A stretch of DNA of 64,000 nucleotides from Cristatella mucedo (GCA_009760855.2 WPIO01000080.1:527001-591000), one strand, 5' to 3'; positions 1-10,925 are shown, counted from the stretch's first letter. Notes: generated from the sequence alone by a model not told the origin. Numbers and translations: made by a program.

Positions 1-540
1 AGTGTAAAGAGTCACTAATAGCCGAGGTTTTTCAGCGGCTAGCTTGCTCGTAGGCGACGTTCAAGCATTATTTTACTTCACAGGTTTTGTATAAACAAAG
101 TTTATATTCCAATTAACATAAAAGGACGATATGTGACCCTCCTGACGTACGCCCTAATCGTGCACGCGTCTAGAACAATCGAGACGCGTGACCTCACTGC
201 CGCTAACATAATAACAAGACTCAAACAAAAGCAAGAAATACCCAAACGATAATTACATAAACCAAAATACCGCAATTTTTAATATTATTTTACCCACACA
301 GGCACAAGAAATTGGAATATGGCTACGGATTGTTCACGTCCGAAATATGCTTAGAAGCGAGTTTTGCTTATAGCCAAGGTCGAATGTAAAATTATCTACG
401 CAAATAGGAGAGGGTGCTCGTTTAAAGTCTACGAAGGACCTAATCAAGGATTTTTTCAACTATCATGGAGAAGGAATAGACTGACTTGAACCCGCGGTGG
501 GTAAAAAAGCGACGCATTTTGACAACGACGTAGCAGATAT
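1..540. other. No feature seen
   Basis: Moderately AT-rich single-copy-looking DNA with no exon, repeat or RNA gene that could be supported. Confidence 0.5.
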
Positions 541-544
541 AACA

Positions 545-693
545 TAATAATATAATTCATTTATATAGCGCCCCAAGAGAACTTGATCACTATTCAGGCG
601 CTTCACATATGCCTTGGGGCTCGAGCCCACGACCTCAGTCTGACCTTGGTCGGGGCGAGCATCTTAACCACTAGACCAAACCAGCTCGGCGAT
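545..693 (-). mobile_element. SINE-A, tRNA-derived, with LINE-type tail
   Basis: On the minus strand: a tRNA-like head with A box TGGTCTAGTGG (about 668-678) and B box GGGCTCGAGCCCC (616-628), then AAGCGCCTG...AAGTTCTCTTGGGGCGCT and an ATTATATTATT end. The tail matches the 3' end of the main LINE family, so it was probably mobilised by that LINE's enzymes. Confidence 0.7.
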
Positions 694-1137
694 ATGAAAA
701 AGGTTTCAGCCACGCTGCAAAGTGGGTTGTTGACTGACGGAAAATGTTGAGCCCAGCGGAAAGGACGCCAGCGTTATGGCTCAGCACCGCCTCTTCACTA
801 CCGATGCGCTTGGGACTCCACAAATAGGAATTTGTGACTAACACAAAGTGGCCGACAATAATCGCTGCCAGACGAGTACGAACTCTGGGAATGCTGGTTT
901 TGGTAACTTTAGCCTCATGCAGCCGGCTACTGGAATGCTCGGTCGGTCGAGACAGTGGTGCGATGCACATTTTCAGGAGGCGGACGGTCCCGAGAGGTCT
1001 GAGTACCAGATACAGGCGAAACCGCTGGTTGCGCCGCCGGGGCGTAAGTGGCCATTTTCCGACGGCAGGTCTGGCGGTGAACGTGCTCCTGTTCTAAGCA
1101 TCGGCGTCGGGCGTGAGAGTCGAAGTAGCTATATTAT

Positions 1138-1250
1138 CTATAATATATATATATATATATATTATAATATTATATATATATATTATCTATTATATTATAA
1201 GATATTCGATATATATCTGTATATATGTATATATCGAAGTAGCAATATAT
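1138..1250. repeat. AT-rich microsatellite
   Basis: Interrupted TA repeats. The surrounding 700-1530 shows no gene; open frames across it are low complexity. Confidence 0.7.
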
Positions 1251-1529
1251 ATCTACTTATGGTAGTACGGTTAAGTAGGAGAGTTACCGTAAAAAACTCG
1301 CATACGCGGCTGCTTCACATGGCCGATTTGAGGCTCTCAAAAGGTTTCATCACATCTTCCTACCAGTGTGAAGTGTTCGGACTGTACACAAGTTGGATAA
1401 CGTCGGATAACGGGAACTAGATGACGTTGGCCTACGTGCTGAAAGCTAGCTTTGGACGTTAAGAGTTAACCTTAAGTTAACGTTAGGACGTTTATAGTTA
1501 ACCTAACCTGGCTAATTCTAGCTACTTAA

Positions 1530-1994
1530 TATTAGTACAATTTGGGCTTGTTTAGATAAGGATAAAACGTCTAAGTTGGTCCATGCATATTTGACATCCC
1601 GTCTTGACTTCTGTAGCTCACTGCTTGCTGTCCTACAGGCACGTGTAATAGAGTGCTTACACCTGGTGCAAAACTCTGTGGCTAGGTTTGTCTGCCATGA
1701 GCGTGGCAGTTGCCACATCACATCGCTTCTCGCCGACCTGAACTGGCTCCCAGTCAAGCAACGGATTGACTTCAAGGTTTTTTCGCTCACTTTTAGGTCA
1801 CTTCATTCTTTTGCTCCAGCCTATCTCACAGATATACTAACCTATCAGGCCAAGCAGTCATCATGCTGACCTTGTGCATGTCACCCCTAATCATGTTATT
1901 CATTTTGCTTGTTTATCAAGCATGACATTACTCACTATTCAATTGCATTTCACTTTGCAGCAAATGTAAAGCGCCTAGAGAGAGATTAAGTTCG
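1530..1994 (+). mobile_element. CR1/L2-type LINE fragment with internal deletion
   Basis: Matches the C-terminal part of the LINE ORF2 seen at 7.5-8.8 kb (TSRLDFCSSLL, RRSCHIT-like, [15 protein letters not shown]), then jumps directly to the 3' untranslated region (CATGCTGACC, CATGTCACCCC). It stops within the tail hairpin and lacks the ATT repeat. Non-autonomous, decayed. Confidence 0.75.
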
Positions 1995-1999
1995 TATAC

Positions 2000-2650
2000 A
2001 CGTGGGCGTGAGTGTGAATGCATGCCTAATGTTTCACGAAACTAGTTGTGAGAGAGAAAGTAAAAGCAGTAATTAGCCGGCGAGTAGGAAGGAGTAGGGT
2101 AGGCCTAGGATAGATTGCATAAATTCCAGTGGAAAACCTATGCAATGGAGGTACTGGGGCAAAAAGACGTCATAAGCTATTTCTTGGAAACATGTCACCG
2201 AGTTACCACGTTGAATAATCGAAGCTGTCGATCCATTACCGCAATAGGCCAATTGGCAGAGTCATGTGTTCACCTTGTTATGGATAGGGTACCTCGTTAC
2301 GGAGGGACCCTCCTCATCCTCCATGGATTACTGAGACCACGTCGTGGGCTGATAGCTTGTGATAGCTTGTGCAGACTGGACGGAGCTGCATCGAGGCGAT
2401 TGGAAGCACTTTATTGAAGTGGCACAGCTTTTTATATCACTGACTCCATATGCCCTAAATCTAAATTCTTCACCTATGAACCGATGTTTCAGTGAGTCTC
2501 AGCTATAAGAAAAAGGTGCGACCACTCGCATTACTGTAGATCGAAACGTGACTAGACAATTGTGTTCAAGAATGAGGTTCTGTAGCGCCAGTAGTCGAGC
2601 GTCTAGTATATCTACGTGTGTTGACGGTTACCAAACGAAAGTGAAAAAGC
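2000..2650. other. No feature seen, beyond the 3' end of Runt gene A
   Basis: A 100-codon plus-strand frame at 2115-2417 has no splice signals or family resemblance and is regarded as chance. Confidence 0.4.
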
Positions 2651-2675
2651 AGTATAAAATTGCCCGTTGCTTGGA

Positions 2676-2681
2676 TTTATT
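2676..2681 (-). promoter_or_regulatory. Poly(A) signal of Runt gene A
   Basis: AATAAA on the minus strand, 80 bases past the stop codon at 2761, in AT-rich DNA. This is a normal distance for a short 3' untranslated region and supports the model's end. Confidence 0.65.
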
Positions 2682-2760
2682 TTAAATTAATGAAAATCGC
2701 AAGGAAGAAAATCACTTCAAATGTATTACCACAACGAAGTTTCCATGGACAACAAAGGGG

Positions 2761-2980
2761 TCACTTTTTCAAATATGGTTCCCTATTTCGCGTCCGAAAC
2801 TTGCTCGTATTTGAGCCATATTCTATATCCGGTGACGTTGAACCTCCAATTTCATACTTCACTTCTCCGACTAAAAACATCTTCGAGTGATCTTGGCCAT
2901 CACTAAAGCGGACAAGTTCATTGTCCGCCGAATGGTCCTCCACCAGGCTGCCTGTGATATTGACACCATTACTCGCTAGC
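2761..2980 (-). CDS. Runx-like: Runt gene A, exon 5 (C-terminus and stop)
   Basis: 220 bases from acceptor TTATTATTTACAG to TGA. It encodes 72 residues, polar and mildly acidic, ending EPYLKK. It has no VWRPY motif and no known domain. The phase (two bases in) agrees with exon 4. A possible extra 45-base exon lies in the intron upstream (about 4008-4052, minus). It would keep the frame, but its acceptor is poor, so it is not included. Confidence 0.7.
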
Positions 2981-5900
2981 CTGTAAATAATAACACAATT
3001 ATAGTAATGCATGGTTTTCATAGCTACTTACGAGAGCCAAATATTTATACGCAATTTCTACATAAACTTCAGTTCAAGCAAGCTTCAACTCTAAACGACC
3101 AGGAATGTATGGTAACAAAATGGTTAGCCGTGATGGCACCATAGTAGGCAGTTGTTTTTCATGACATTGGTCCCAAGGTGGTCGGTTCGAATATTGCTGT
3201 GTGAGATCCGTTATCGCCTCTACAAGCGGCGACGATATATTTAAAGGCTCTTCTGTTAATCTACAGAAAACGCTGTTAAATGGGTTAGTACTATATTTTT
3301 TATTATCATTCGGAAGTACAGAGGAAGTCACTCGGAGTTTCGAGGTAAACAAGAACCCTTGCTAATAAGTGTCACTCAATTAAGCAGGGATGAGATTGCT
3401 AAAGTGTTTAAACATGAAGATATGTCCAGCAAAGCATAGAGCAAGCTGAAATGCAACATGCTTATTTAGCTGAAACTTACGCAGCACTGAATCAATACTG
3501 GTGATAACGGAGACTTAGTAAGTCAGATACTTAGGCCACGTGACAAGCGAATGATCCAATTTCTAAGCCTTAGAAAAGACTTTGAAGAGATTTGGCAATC
3601 ATTTGGGATTAATGAAACACGGTTGGGAGGAACGGAATATGAAAGACAGCCACTTTTAGTGAGACTAAAGTGGGTTTGGCACCACCTGCTTACCTTAAAG
3701 ATCATGGGTGGAGATTCGTGATTGACAGAAGTTGTAGCAACATGCAGGCTTTCGCATGCACGTTTCAACGTCAAATCAGCATGCTCATCTCCTAGTAAAC
3801 CTTTAATTTGGTCAGCAGTCCTCCTGAGCTGAGCCCTGACCGACTAGCGTTCAATGGCGATTTGAGCAGCATCCAGCGACAAGTCAATTGAATACTTCGC
3901 AGACCGGCCGAATCAGGTGGGTATCCATTAGCAGAATGGTGCGTTCACAAGACTCGATGCCATCTTCTCGGGAGATCGTATCTCAGCAGCCACTTAGCAG
4001 TTCCTTACCTTGCAAAATGTCGGGACGCACTACATACGGTCATCACAGCCAAGCTGTTCCGTGCATTGAAAATCGTCTCACATTTGCAAAGTGCCTAGTT
4101 AAACACTCAGTTCTCCGAGGTCAAAATATATTACTATTTATCTTACTATGCTTATAGATTTACGCTATTCTCAGATTATCATGATCGTTCTGTAAGATAT
4201 TTCAAGTCGTTGCTAAACTCGCTCGCCCAGGTTCCATCTACCAAAATGCATAGATCACTGCTCGCGGTCACCGGTCATCTCCTGATACGATGGCATTCGA
4301 ATCAAGGATTCATTCAAACGAAATAGAAAAAACCTGTCCTAGCTTTCATTTCCATTGGCTCGGATTACCTCAAGTTTTATCATGCTTGCTGAGATGGTGC
4401 ACCGGATCACTGATAGATTGAAATTGTTTAGTTCCCGAAGACTTTAAGTTCCTGGTCAAACAGGTAGAGATTACCTATATTTATACATTATTTCGAGCCA
4501 TCTAATTATTTCTTGTAATAGTAACACTAACACTGCATTCGAAATAGCGCCCCTGGAGCACTCAATCTTCATCTAAAATAATATATATATTAAATTCATT
4601 TATATAGCGCCCCAAGAGAACTTAATCTCTTTTCAGGCGCTTTCCATGCCTCGGGGCTGCCTAGGCACCTTACATTTGCCACAGAGGGAGCGCGATCGAA
4701 TGAACTCTAAGAATGGTCACTTGCAAAGCAGGCGCTGACTAAAGGATGGACGCACGGCCAGTTTGCAAGTCGTACTTCGTGTTCGAATTGGCCGACCGCT
4801 AAAGATCACGGTCAAGTGACATACTCGTCATAAGATATCTTCCACTGATAGACACGTCAGCGAACGTTCAGCGAACGATAGGAGATGAGCTCAAAGTTCA
4901 ATTATTTACCCGGAAGCGACGTCATGCTGCCCTCGAGGTCCGTGCAGTGGATTGGCTTCTTCCAGGCGTCGGCTTTCTTCTTGTTCGCAGCCATCGTTGA
5001 CATATTCACTGTGAGAGCTACGGCATTTTTTGCGATCGTCGTACTGATTCCTTTCTTCTTGTGAATTTATCTCTGTCTCCGGCACCGTGTCTGCAAGGGC
5101 ACTGCCGTCGCCCTGGAGCACATCACCCGCACCGTCATCAGGTACTGAGCGATCGCGAGCCCCGTCGTCAGCCGTGCTAGCACCTGCTGAGGCGAGCCGC
5201 TTGCCTGCAAAAGAGGTGTTTCATGCCCACCAGCTATTTTCGCACCGGCTTGCCGACTTCAAGAAATAAGGTGGAATAAAAATAATCAGATGCACGTAAG
5301 AAGGAAAAACCAGAAAGTATTGTAATTGTAGTACTTGGCAGTGCTTAAGCAACAAATAGTAGTGTAATTGATAGTATATGCCGAGCCATATCTTAAGAGT
5401 GAGGTAACGGTGAAATATAACAATTGTTATTATTTACATCTGAACACTTCTTCAATCCTATGAAGCACCTTATTAGACACTAAGTCGTCAGTAAATGGGA
5501 TCACTATTCGACTACTCACTTCAAGGCATGGTGCAGAAGAAGGTTTTGGATGTCTGAATTGACCTACGTAGCCCGTCGGCTGAGGCCAACAGGCTTCGTG
5601 CGTCGGCATGAGAAAGCCAGCTAATCAGGAGAATGGAAATTGCACGCTATGCAGCCACTTTTGAACTGCTCGACTTCATCGACTAATTTACCTGCACATC
5701 TTTCAAAGATCTTATATCTAATTCAAAGAAGCCCTCGTACAAGAGCATGCTAGAAAAATTTAGGGAAAGTAATTTCGAGGCCAATCCTGCTTTCTTAATC
5801 CACGTTCTGCATCGTTAATGGAAAGAACTTGTATGCATGTTGGCAGGTTTTGAGATAATAACTTTTTACACACTAGCTTTTAAGGGTTTAACTCGTGACT

Positions 5901-8900
5901 GTCGAACTGAAATGTGTGTATGAAGTTAGGCAGAAATTGTAATACACACACTCAATACATTTCGAAGGGCAGACTTGTCACGTGTCTTACGTTTATTTCG
6001 AGGTGGGCGTGGTCCATCAACGGTCACCTTTACGAGTCCACTGCAGACGACCTCGAGTGGAAAATCTTCCTCAATCTTGATCTTCATTTGAAATGTCTTA
6101 CCTAAAAAGTAACAAAAGTCTGCCTAGCTTAAATAACTTACCGCAAACCCACGTTAACCAACGGCGATAAGTTGGTGGTTTAGTAAAAGGCAAAACTGGA
6201 GACAATCGTTCAGACTTCGTGAACACCCTGCAGCAGGGGACATGCTGGCCGAGTCCACTTTTTAGGGCTAAGTAAAATCGATAGCCATTATTATTTCCAC
6301 GTCGGACAAAGTACGGTCGGAATTTTCCGAGTCGCTGATAGAAAAGTCAAGTCAGTAGTTTTCGCAACTGCAAAATATAGCACTGGTTTTAAGTTAGCCC
6401 AAAGATTTACAACCACTAGCAATAAAGCGGTTGTAAAACCTAGAAAGTCACCAACTGCACGACCTTACAAGCAAAAACACCACACGCATTCACCAATTCA
6501 CTGATGCTCGTATCAAAATAAAAAACTTGCTAAATCCCTTATACTCTGTCGCATGCATATCCTATGCTTTGTGGAAGAAAACTGCAAGCATCGCTGTTGC
6601 AGTGAGTAGAAATCGACGGGAGAATAAATGCGTAAGCATACCTAACTCAAGCCCGAACGAGGATGTTTCAAAGCACAACAGCGCCCACAAGCCTGAAGTA
6701 GTTACTGACCGTGAGTGCTACTGTCGCAGATCTTTACACGCTTAAAGAACGCCACTCCTGCATGAAAATGTGAAACATTATTCTCCATCGTTGCGTTGGG
6801 AACGACTTCGTTGCCCGCAGACAGAGTAGCCTGTACACCATCCTTGACGTCACGCGCGACGACGACAAACATGGAGAAACCTCGATTGCACCGTAGGTGC
6901 TCAACAATCTTAGTGGTTTTCACAAACACATTGTCTGTGTCGACAAAATTAATTTCATTCGTCAGCTTTACCATAGATCGCAATTTTTGAATGAAGACGT
7001 CAACCGTTGGCTGGTTGACAGTCGAACGCTGGTTTTCAGTTGCCTTCCCCAATTGTTCTGTAAGAAAAACTTCAGCAGTGCAATTTTACATTCGCGACTC
7101 CAACAGTGGCCATTAAAATTCTATTGCCGGCAAATTATGGACATGATTGTTCTTTCAAAACCTATTTCCGGGCTCGTGCAAATGAATATTAATCGAGCAA
7201 GGTATTTTAATTTGACGATCATTCTGCCTGATAGTAATAATAATAATATTAATGCACTTGATAAAGCGCTCTCAGAGAACTCAATCTCGTTCTAGGTGCT
7301 TTACATTTGCTGCCGAGAGAAATGCAATTGAATGGTAAGTAAAATCATGCTTGAAAAACATACAAAATGAATAATGTGGCTAGGAGTGACATGCACAGGG
7401 TCAGCATGCAAATGTCGTTAGTGGACAGCATGAACAGTGTCAGCACGCATAAGCACACCAAGGACGAATCACAGAGACCCACTAAATGCTGTCCTAAAAA
7501 GGTGTGTTTTTAGGTTCCTATTAAATGTGGTCAGATCAGGGGACGTTCTGACGCAGGTCGGGAGTGAGTTCAAGGCTTTGGGAGCATACGAACTAAATGC
7601 ACGGTCTTCAAAGGAATTAAGGTTTGTACGAGGTATTTGTAGACTGTTGGATTCCGAAAAGTGGGTGGCACGATGCTTGGCTTGATGGGGGAGTACATCT
7701 GAGAGATAGGCTGGAGCCAAAGAATGAAGGGACCTAAAAGTGAGCGACAAAACATACAAGTCAATCCGTTGCTTGACTGGTAGCCAGTGCAGGTCGGCGA
7801 GAAGTGGAGTAATGTGGCAACTGCGACGCTCACGACAGACAAGCCCAGCTGCCGAGTTTTGCACCAGCGGCAATCGCCTGATAGCACATGTTGGTAGGCC
7901 AGTAAGTAGTGAGTTGCAGAAGTCGAGACGGGATGTCAAGAATGCATGGACCAACTTAGATGTGGTATCCTTATACGAACAAGCCCGAGTTTTAGCAACA
8001 TTATGGAGCTGAAAACAGGCAGATTTGACTGTGGAGCTAATATAATCGTCTAATGAGAGGTCGCTTTGCAATATGACACCTATATTTCGAGCTGATTTGA
8101 CAGGAGATATGCTGGCAGAGCCAATTTTGAGGGTCAGCCTTTCCAATCTCTGAATCACACTGGGTTTACCCATAACTAGTAAGTTAGTTTTGTCATCGTT
8201 TAGTATTAGAAAATTTGCTGCCATCCTTGTGCGGATGTCATAAATGCATGCAGCAATAAGAGTTGAGAGAATTTGAGGTGCTCGAATGCTGGGAGGGATC
8301 AAAGAAAAGGTACAACTAAGTGTCATCCACATAGAAGTGAAAGCCCAGATTGTGCTTGGCCATCATATCAGCAAGAGGGACAGTATAAACCGTGAAAAGA
8401 ACCGGACCTACAGCAGAGCCCTGAGGTACTCCATATTTCAGATGTACTTCAGATGATCCTTGTCCATTCACATCAATACTCTGGAGTCTCCCACTGAGAT
8501 AGGATCTGAACCGCTGCAGAGCAGTGCCAGTGATGCCCAGGCGAGATAAGAGGCGCTCTAGAAGAACTTTGTGATCGATGGTGTCAAAAGCTGCCGAAAG
8601 ATTGAGCAAAACAAGCAGTGACACTCTACCCATGTCTGCATTCCTAAGTAGGTCGTCGTATACCCAAAGCAATGCTGACTGTGTGGAGTGATTAGCTCTA
8701 AAGCCAGACTGGAACTTACTAGCAAGGTGTGAGGTTTCGATATATGAGTTCAGCTGGTCTGCCACGACCCGTTCGGGTGTCTTTGATAGGAATGGTAGAA
8801 GGGAGACTGGGCGGTAGTTGCTCAAGTTCTCCTGGTCTAGTGTTGCTTTCTTGAGAAGTGGCCTGACTACAGCTTTTTGAAAGGTGCTGGGACATTGCCT

Positions 8901-10340
8901 AAGGCTAATGACATATTAATGATTTCAGTTATGCATGGCAGCAGCAGATCAATGCAACGTAGGAGCATGGCAGTGGGAATTGGGTCCTGAGGACTTGTTG
9001 TGCTTGACTTCACTATAAAGTTTAAAGCTCAGTCAGTATTTCTGCAAGTTCCGGCCTAGTTTTAATTTGAGATAACAATAATAATGCAGTTGATAAAGTG
9101 CTCTGAGAGAACTTAATCTTTTCCTAAGTGCTTTACATTTGCTGCAAAGGGAGACGCTATTGAATGGTCGGTATTATCATGTTTTATAAACAATAGAATA
9201 ACATAGGGGTAACATGTACAGGGTCAGCATGCAAGTGTGGTTAGTGGCAGCATGCACAGTGTCAGCACGCATAAGCACACGAAAGACAAATCACAACGAC
9301 CCACTAATTTCTTATCTAAATAGGTGTCTTTGCAAGTTCTTGTTAATTTTGGTTAAGTCAGAGGATGTTCTGAAGCAAACCATGATTTAGTTGCAGGCTT
9401 AGGGAGCATACAAAATAAATTCATGGTCTGCAAAGAATTTGAGATTTGTACAAGGTATTGGTAAATTTTTTGATTCCTAAAAGTGGGTGGTACAATGCTT
9501 GGCCTAGTGGGAGAGTAGATCTGAGTGATAGGCTGGAACCAAAGAATCAAGTGACCTAAAAGTGTGCGACAAAACGTTAAAGTCGATGCGTTGCTAGACT
9601 GGGGGCCAGTGCAGGTCGGCGAGAAGTGGTGCGATTTGGAAACTGCAACGGTCACGACAGACAAGCCTGGCTGAAGAGTTTGCCACCAGCTGCAAGCGCT
9701 TAATTGTTCGTATTACCGGTAGGCCAGCAAGAAGTGTGTTACAGATGTCAAGACGGATGTCATAAATGCATGGAATAACTTATATTTGAACTTACGTGGT
9801 ATCCTTATCTAAGCAAGCCCGAATTTTAGCAATGGTATGTAGATAAAAGTAGCCAGACTTAATGTTTGGAAGCAACCGATTAAGAAACTTTAGGAAAGCT
9901 TTCCATGATACAAGCAAAAATTTAATGTTGTGGCTTGCCGACTCTTTTTCAGACGAGCAGTTAGGCTACGAGTAGTTCTGAAATTGACCTTAGTCAGACA
10001 TCTTAGGCATGGTCGTTTGCCAAAGTTTTGCTATTTGCAAAACGAAATTACACAGTCACTTACAACAGAGCCACTGCAGAGACAATGGTGGCGTTCAACT
10101 TCGGATGAAAGGCCGTTTTAATAACATTGCATTACTAGTATATGTCAATTTACGAGAACAGCATATTCAAGGTACACTACCTAACTTCAATAACTTAAAA
10201 GTACATCTGCTGAATACGGCGCCCTAGTTACGATCACCGATCAACTATAAAATAAAACCAAACCGTGTGCACGCAATGAGCGCCAAGCATGCGAATAAAG
10301 CATATAATGCAATAGTGTGCTCGTTACCTTTAGTTTCCAT
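2761..10340 (-). CDS. Runx-like: Runt-domain transcription factor (RUNX family), five exons, 328 aa
   Basis: Sequence-specific DNA-binding transcription factor of the Runt family, expected to act in the nucleus, normally with a CBF-beta partner. Exons on the minus strand: 10340-10328, 7057-6710, 6101-5991, 5204-4910 and 2980-2761; 987 coding bases keep one frame, and every intron has GT-AG ends. The Runt domain covers roughly residues 45-157. It has Thr-Asp, then LRCNR (RUNX1 WRCNK), [11 protein letters not shown] (FKVVALGDVPDG), SAGNE (MAGND), KTF (KSF) and [12 protein letters not shown] ([12 protein letters not shown]). The C-terminal DNA-contact residues equivalent to RUNX1 Lys167, Thr169, Asp171, Arg174 and Arg177 are kept, and Arg80/Lys83 are Arg/Arg. 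Arg139 and Arg142 align with Ser and His, which is odd. A basic RNKRKR stretch follows, then an acidic disordered region. The C-terminal VWRPY Groucho-binding motif is absent; the protein ends EPYLKK. Start, stop and a nearby AATAAA were all found. The domain assignment is firm; orthology to a given RUNX is not. Confidence 0.8.
3128..3310 (+). mobile_element. SINE-B, tRNA-derived, decayed
   Basis: GCCGTGATGGCACCATAGTAGG (A-box region), GGTTCGAATAT (damaged B box), TCCGTTATCGCC body and a partial tail hairpin (CTTCTGT...ACAGAAAA). Same layout as copies at 14503 and 54768. Lies in the last intron of Runt gene A, antisense to it. Confidence 0.6.
4545..4700 (-). mobile_element. Truncated SINE-A nested inside a LINE 3' tail
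   Basis: The LINE tail hairpin is split: AGCGCCCCTGGAGCACTCAA at 4549-4568 and CTAGGCACCTTACATTTGCC at about 4661-4680. Between them (about 4576-4657) lies the 3' part of SINE-A, minus strand, without its tRNA head. All lie in an intron of Runt gene A. Confidence 0.6.
4910..5204 (-). CDS. Runx-like: Runt gene A, exon 4 (acidic, disordered linker)
   Basis: 295 bases with a strong acceptor (CACCTCTTTTGCAG) and a donor CCGG|GTAAAT. It opens with a basic KR cluster that continues the Runt-domain tail, a possible nuclear localisation signal, and then becomes rich in Asp, Glu, Ser and Gly with no recognisable fold. Phases match on both sides (one base in, two bases out). The region is where RUNX proteins carry regulatory sequence, but no specific motif is recognised. 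Confidence 0.7.
5720..5860 (+). repeat. ~140-base dispersed repeat, copy 1
   Basis: AATTCAAAGAAGCC, GAGCATGCT, AATTTAGGGAAA and GAACTTGTATGCATGTT occur in the same order and spacing at 10784-10925. Lies in an intron of Runt gene A. Confidence 0.65.
5991..6101 (-). CDS. Runx-like: Runt gene A, exon 3 (C-terminal Runt domain strand and DNA-contact loop)
   Basis: 111 bases with acceptor TACTTTTTAG and donor AAAC|GTAAGA. It encodes [12 protein letters not shown] and then the signature [14 protein letters not shown], the Runt loop that touches DNA. The size is close to the RUNX1 exon for the same segment (about 105 bases, from memory). This exon gives the clearest family identification in the window. 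Confidence 0.85.
6710..7057 (-). CDS. Runx-like: Runt gene A, exon 2 (N-terminal two thirds of the Runt domain)
   Basis: 348 bases between a strong acceptor (TTTTTCTTACAG) and a donor CACG|GTCAGT. It encodes a short polar leader and then the Runt domain from Thr-Asp to the glycine before Lys-Thr-Phe. The splice falls inside that glycine codon (phase 1). From memory, vertebrate RUNX genes have an intron at this same place. The overlapping plus-strand reading frames are shadows. Confidence 0.8.
7232..9060 (-). mobile_element. CR1/L2-type LINE, 5'-truncated, with reverse transcriptase
   Basis: The longest LINE copy. On the minus strand it reads [34 protein letters not shown] (RT motif A), [14 protein letters not shown] (motif B) and FYVDDT (motif C, catalytic Asp pair). 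A TAG at 8316-8318 follows VDDT directly and a frameshift lies near 8250; the second part (8332-7469) continues through [37 protein letters not shown] and [17 protein letters not shown]-like sequence. The 3' end has the family hairpin and an ATT-rich tail at 7232-7250. It is dead because of the stop and frameshift. It lies in intron 1 of Runt gene A in the same orientation. Confidence 0.85.
8316..8825 (-). pseudogene. LINE reverse transcriptase domain, interrupted
   Basis: 170 codons carrying RT palm motifs A, B and C in order (AFDTIDH, YGVPQG, YVDD). The normal Gln after the catalytic Asp-Asp-Thr is a stop codon here. Family: non-LTR retrotransposon reverse transcriptase of the CR1/L2 group. 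Confidence 0.8.
9068..9870 (-). mobile_element. LINE 3' fragment, same family
   Basis: Begins on the plus strand with an ATAATAAT tail and the hairpin AAGTGCTCTGAGAGAACTT, then follows the 3' region and C-terminal ORF of the neighbouring copy, with many frameshifts. It is older than the copy at 7.2 kb. The two abut head-to-tail, as if one inserted at the tail of the other. Confidence 0.7.
10328..10340 (-). CDS. Runx-like: Runt gene A, coding exon 1 (start codon, Met-Glu-Thr-Lys)
   Basis: A tiny first coding exon. The ATG sits in a favourable context (AACATGG) and is followed by three codons and one extra base, then a good donor (AAAG|GTAAC). Its phase (one base carried) is exactly what the acceptor at 7058 needs. 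The 5' untranslated part must continue upstream, to higher coordinates, but its start is not visible. The alternative is a non-coding first exon with initiation at the in-frame Met in the next exon, just before the Runt domain. Confidence 0.6.
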
Positions 10341-10783
10341 GTTACATATTTCGTCGTGCGAAGCCTTAAAGAATGGTGCTGCTAAGACCGTACAAGTCCG
10401 ACAAGTTGAGGTAGCGGCACAACTCCTACAATATTCAAAGACCCAGAGCTAGCAACGCGCTGACAATAAAGCACGCCACTCAATGTTTTGCATGCAGCGC
10501 TGCAAGCATTAACTCCGCGTCAGTAACCGCCAGACAACGGCCTGTATTCCAGCACAGATACATCGTGGTGACTCGTTACTGACTCGGTAACAAGCTGACA
10601 ACAAAGCTCGAGCTTCGAGCTTGACTCACCAAGCGGCAGAGTGCTTCTCCAATACTGCTCATCCGGTCAGGCTTTAAATAGCAGCCAGGTCATAAATCGC
10701 AATAACTTATAAAATAATCAATAAGCAATAACAATAATCCAATGCAACGTCTCTCATAAGCCTCAGCTTATTACGCCCGTGTA

Positions 10784-10925
10784 ATTCAAAGAAGCCTTCG
10801 TATATGTTCGAGAGCATGCTTGGAAAATTTAGGGAAAATAATTTCGAGGCAAATCCATCTTTTTCGGTCCACGTTCTGCACCGTTAATGGACAGAACTTG
10901 TATGCATGTTAGCATACAAGTTTTA
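10784..10925 (+). repeat. ~140-base dispersed repeat, copy 2
   Basis: Second copy of the repeat at 5720-5860, with about one difference in eight bases by eye. It ends at a second-subfamily LINE fragment, so it could be a part of that element or an older insertion. Confidence 0.65.

Larger units (their letters stand above)
7058..10327 (-). other. Intron 1 of Runt gene A, largely filled by LINE insertions
   Basis: About 3.3 kb between the start-codon exon and the first Runt-domain exon. Positions 7232-9870 are two LINE copies in the same (minus) orientation as the gene. The remaining 9.87-10.33 kb shows no repeat or exon that could be recognised. Confidence 0.55.
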
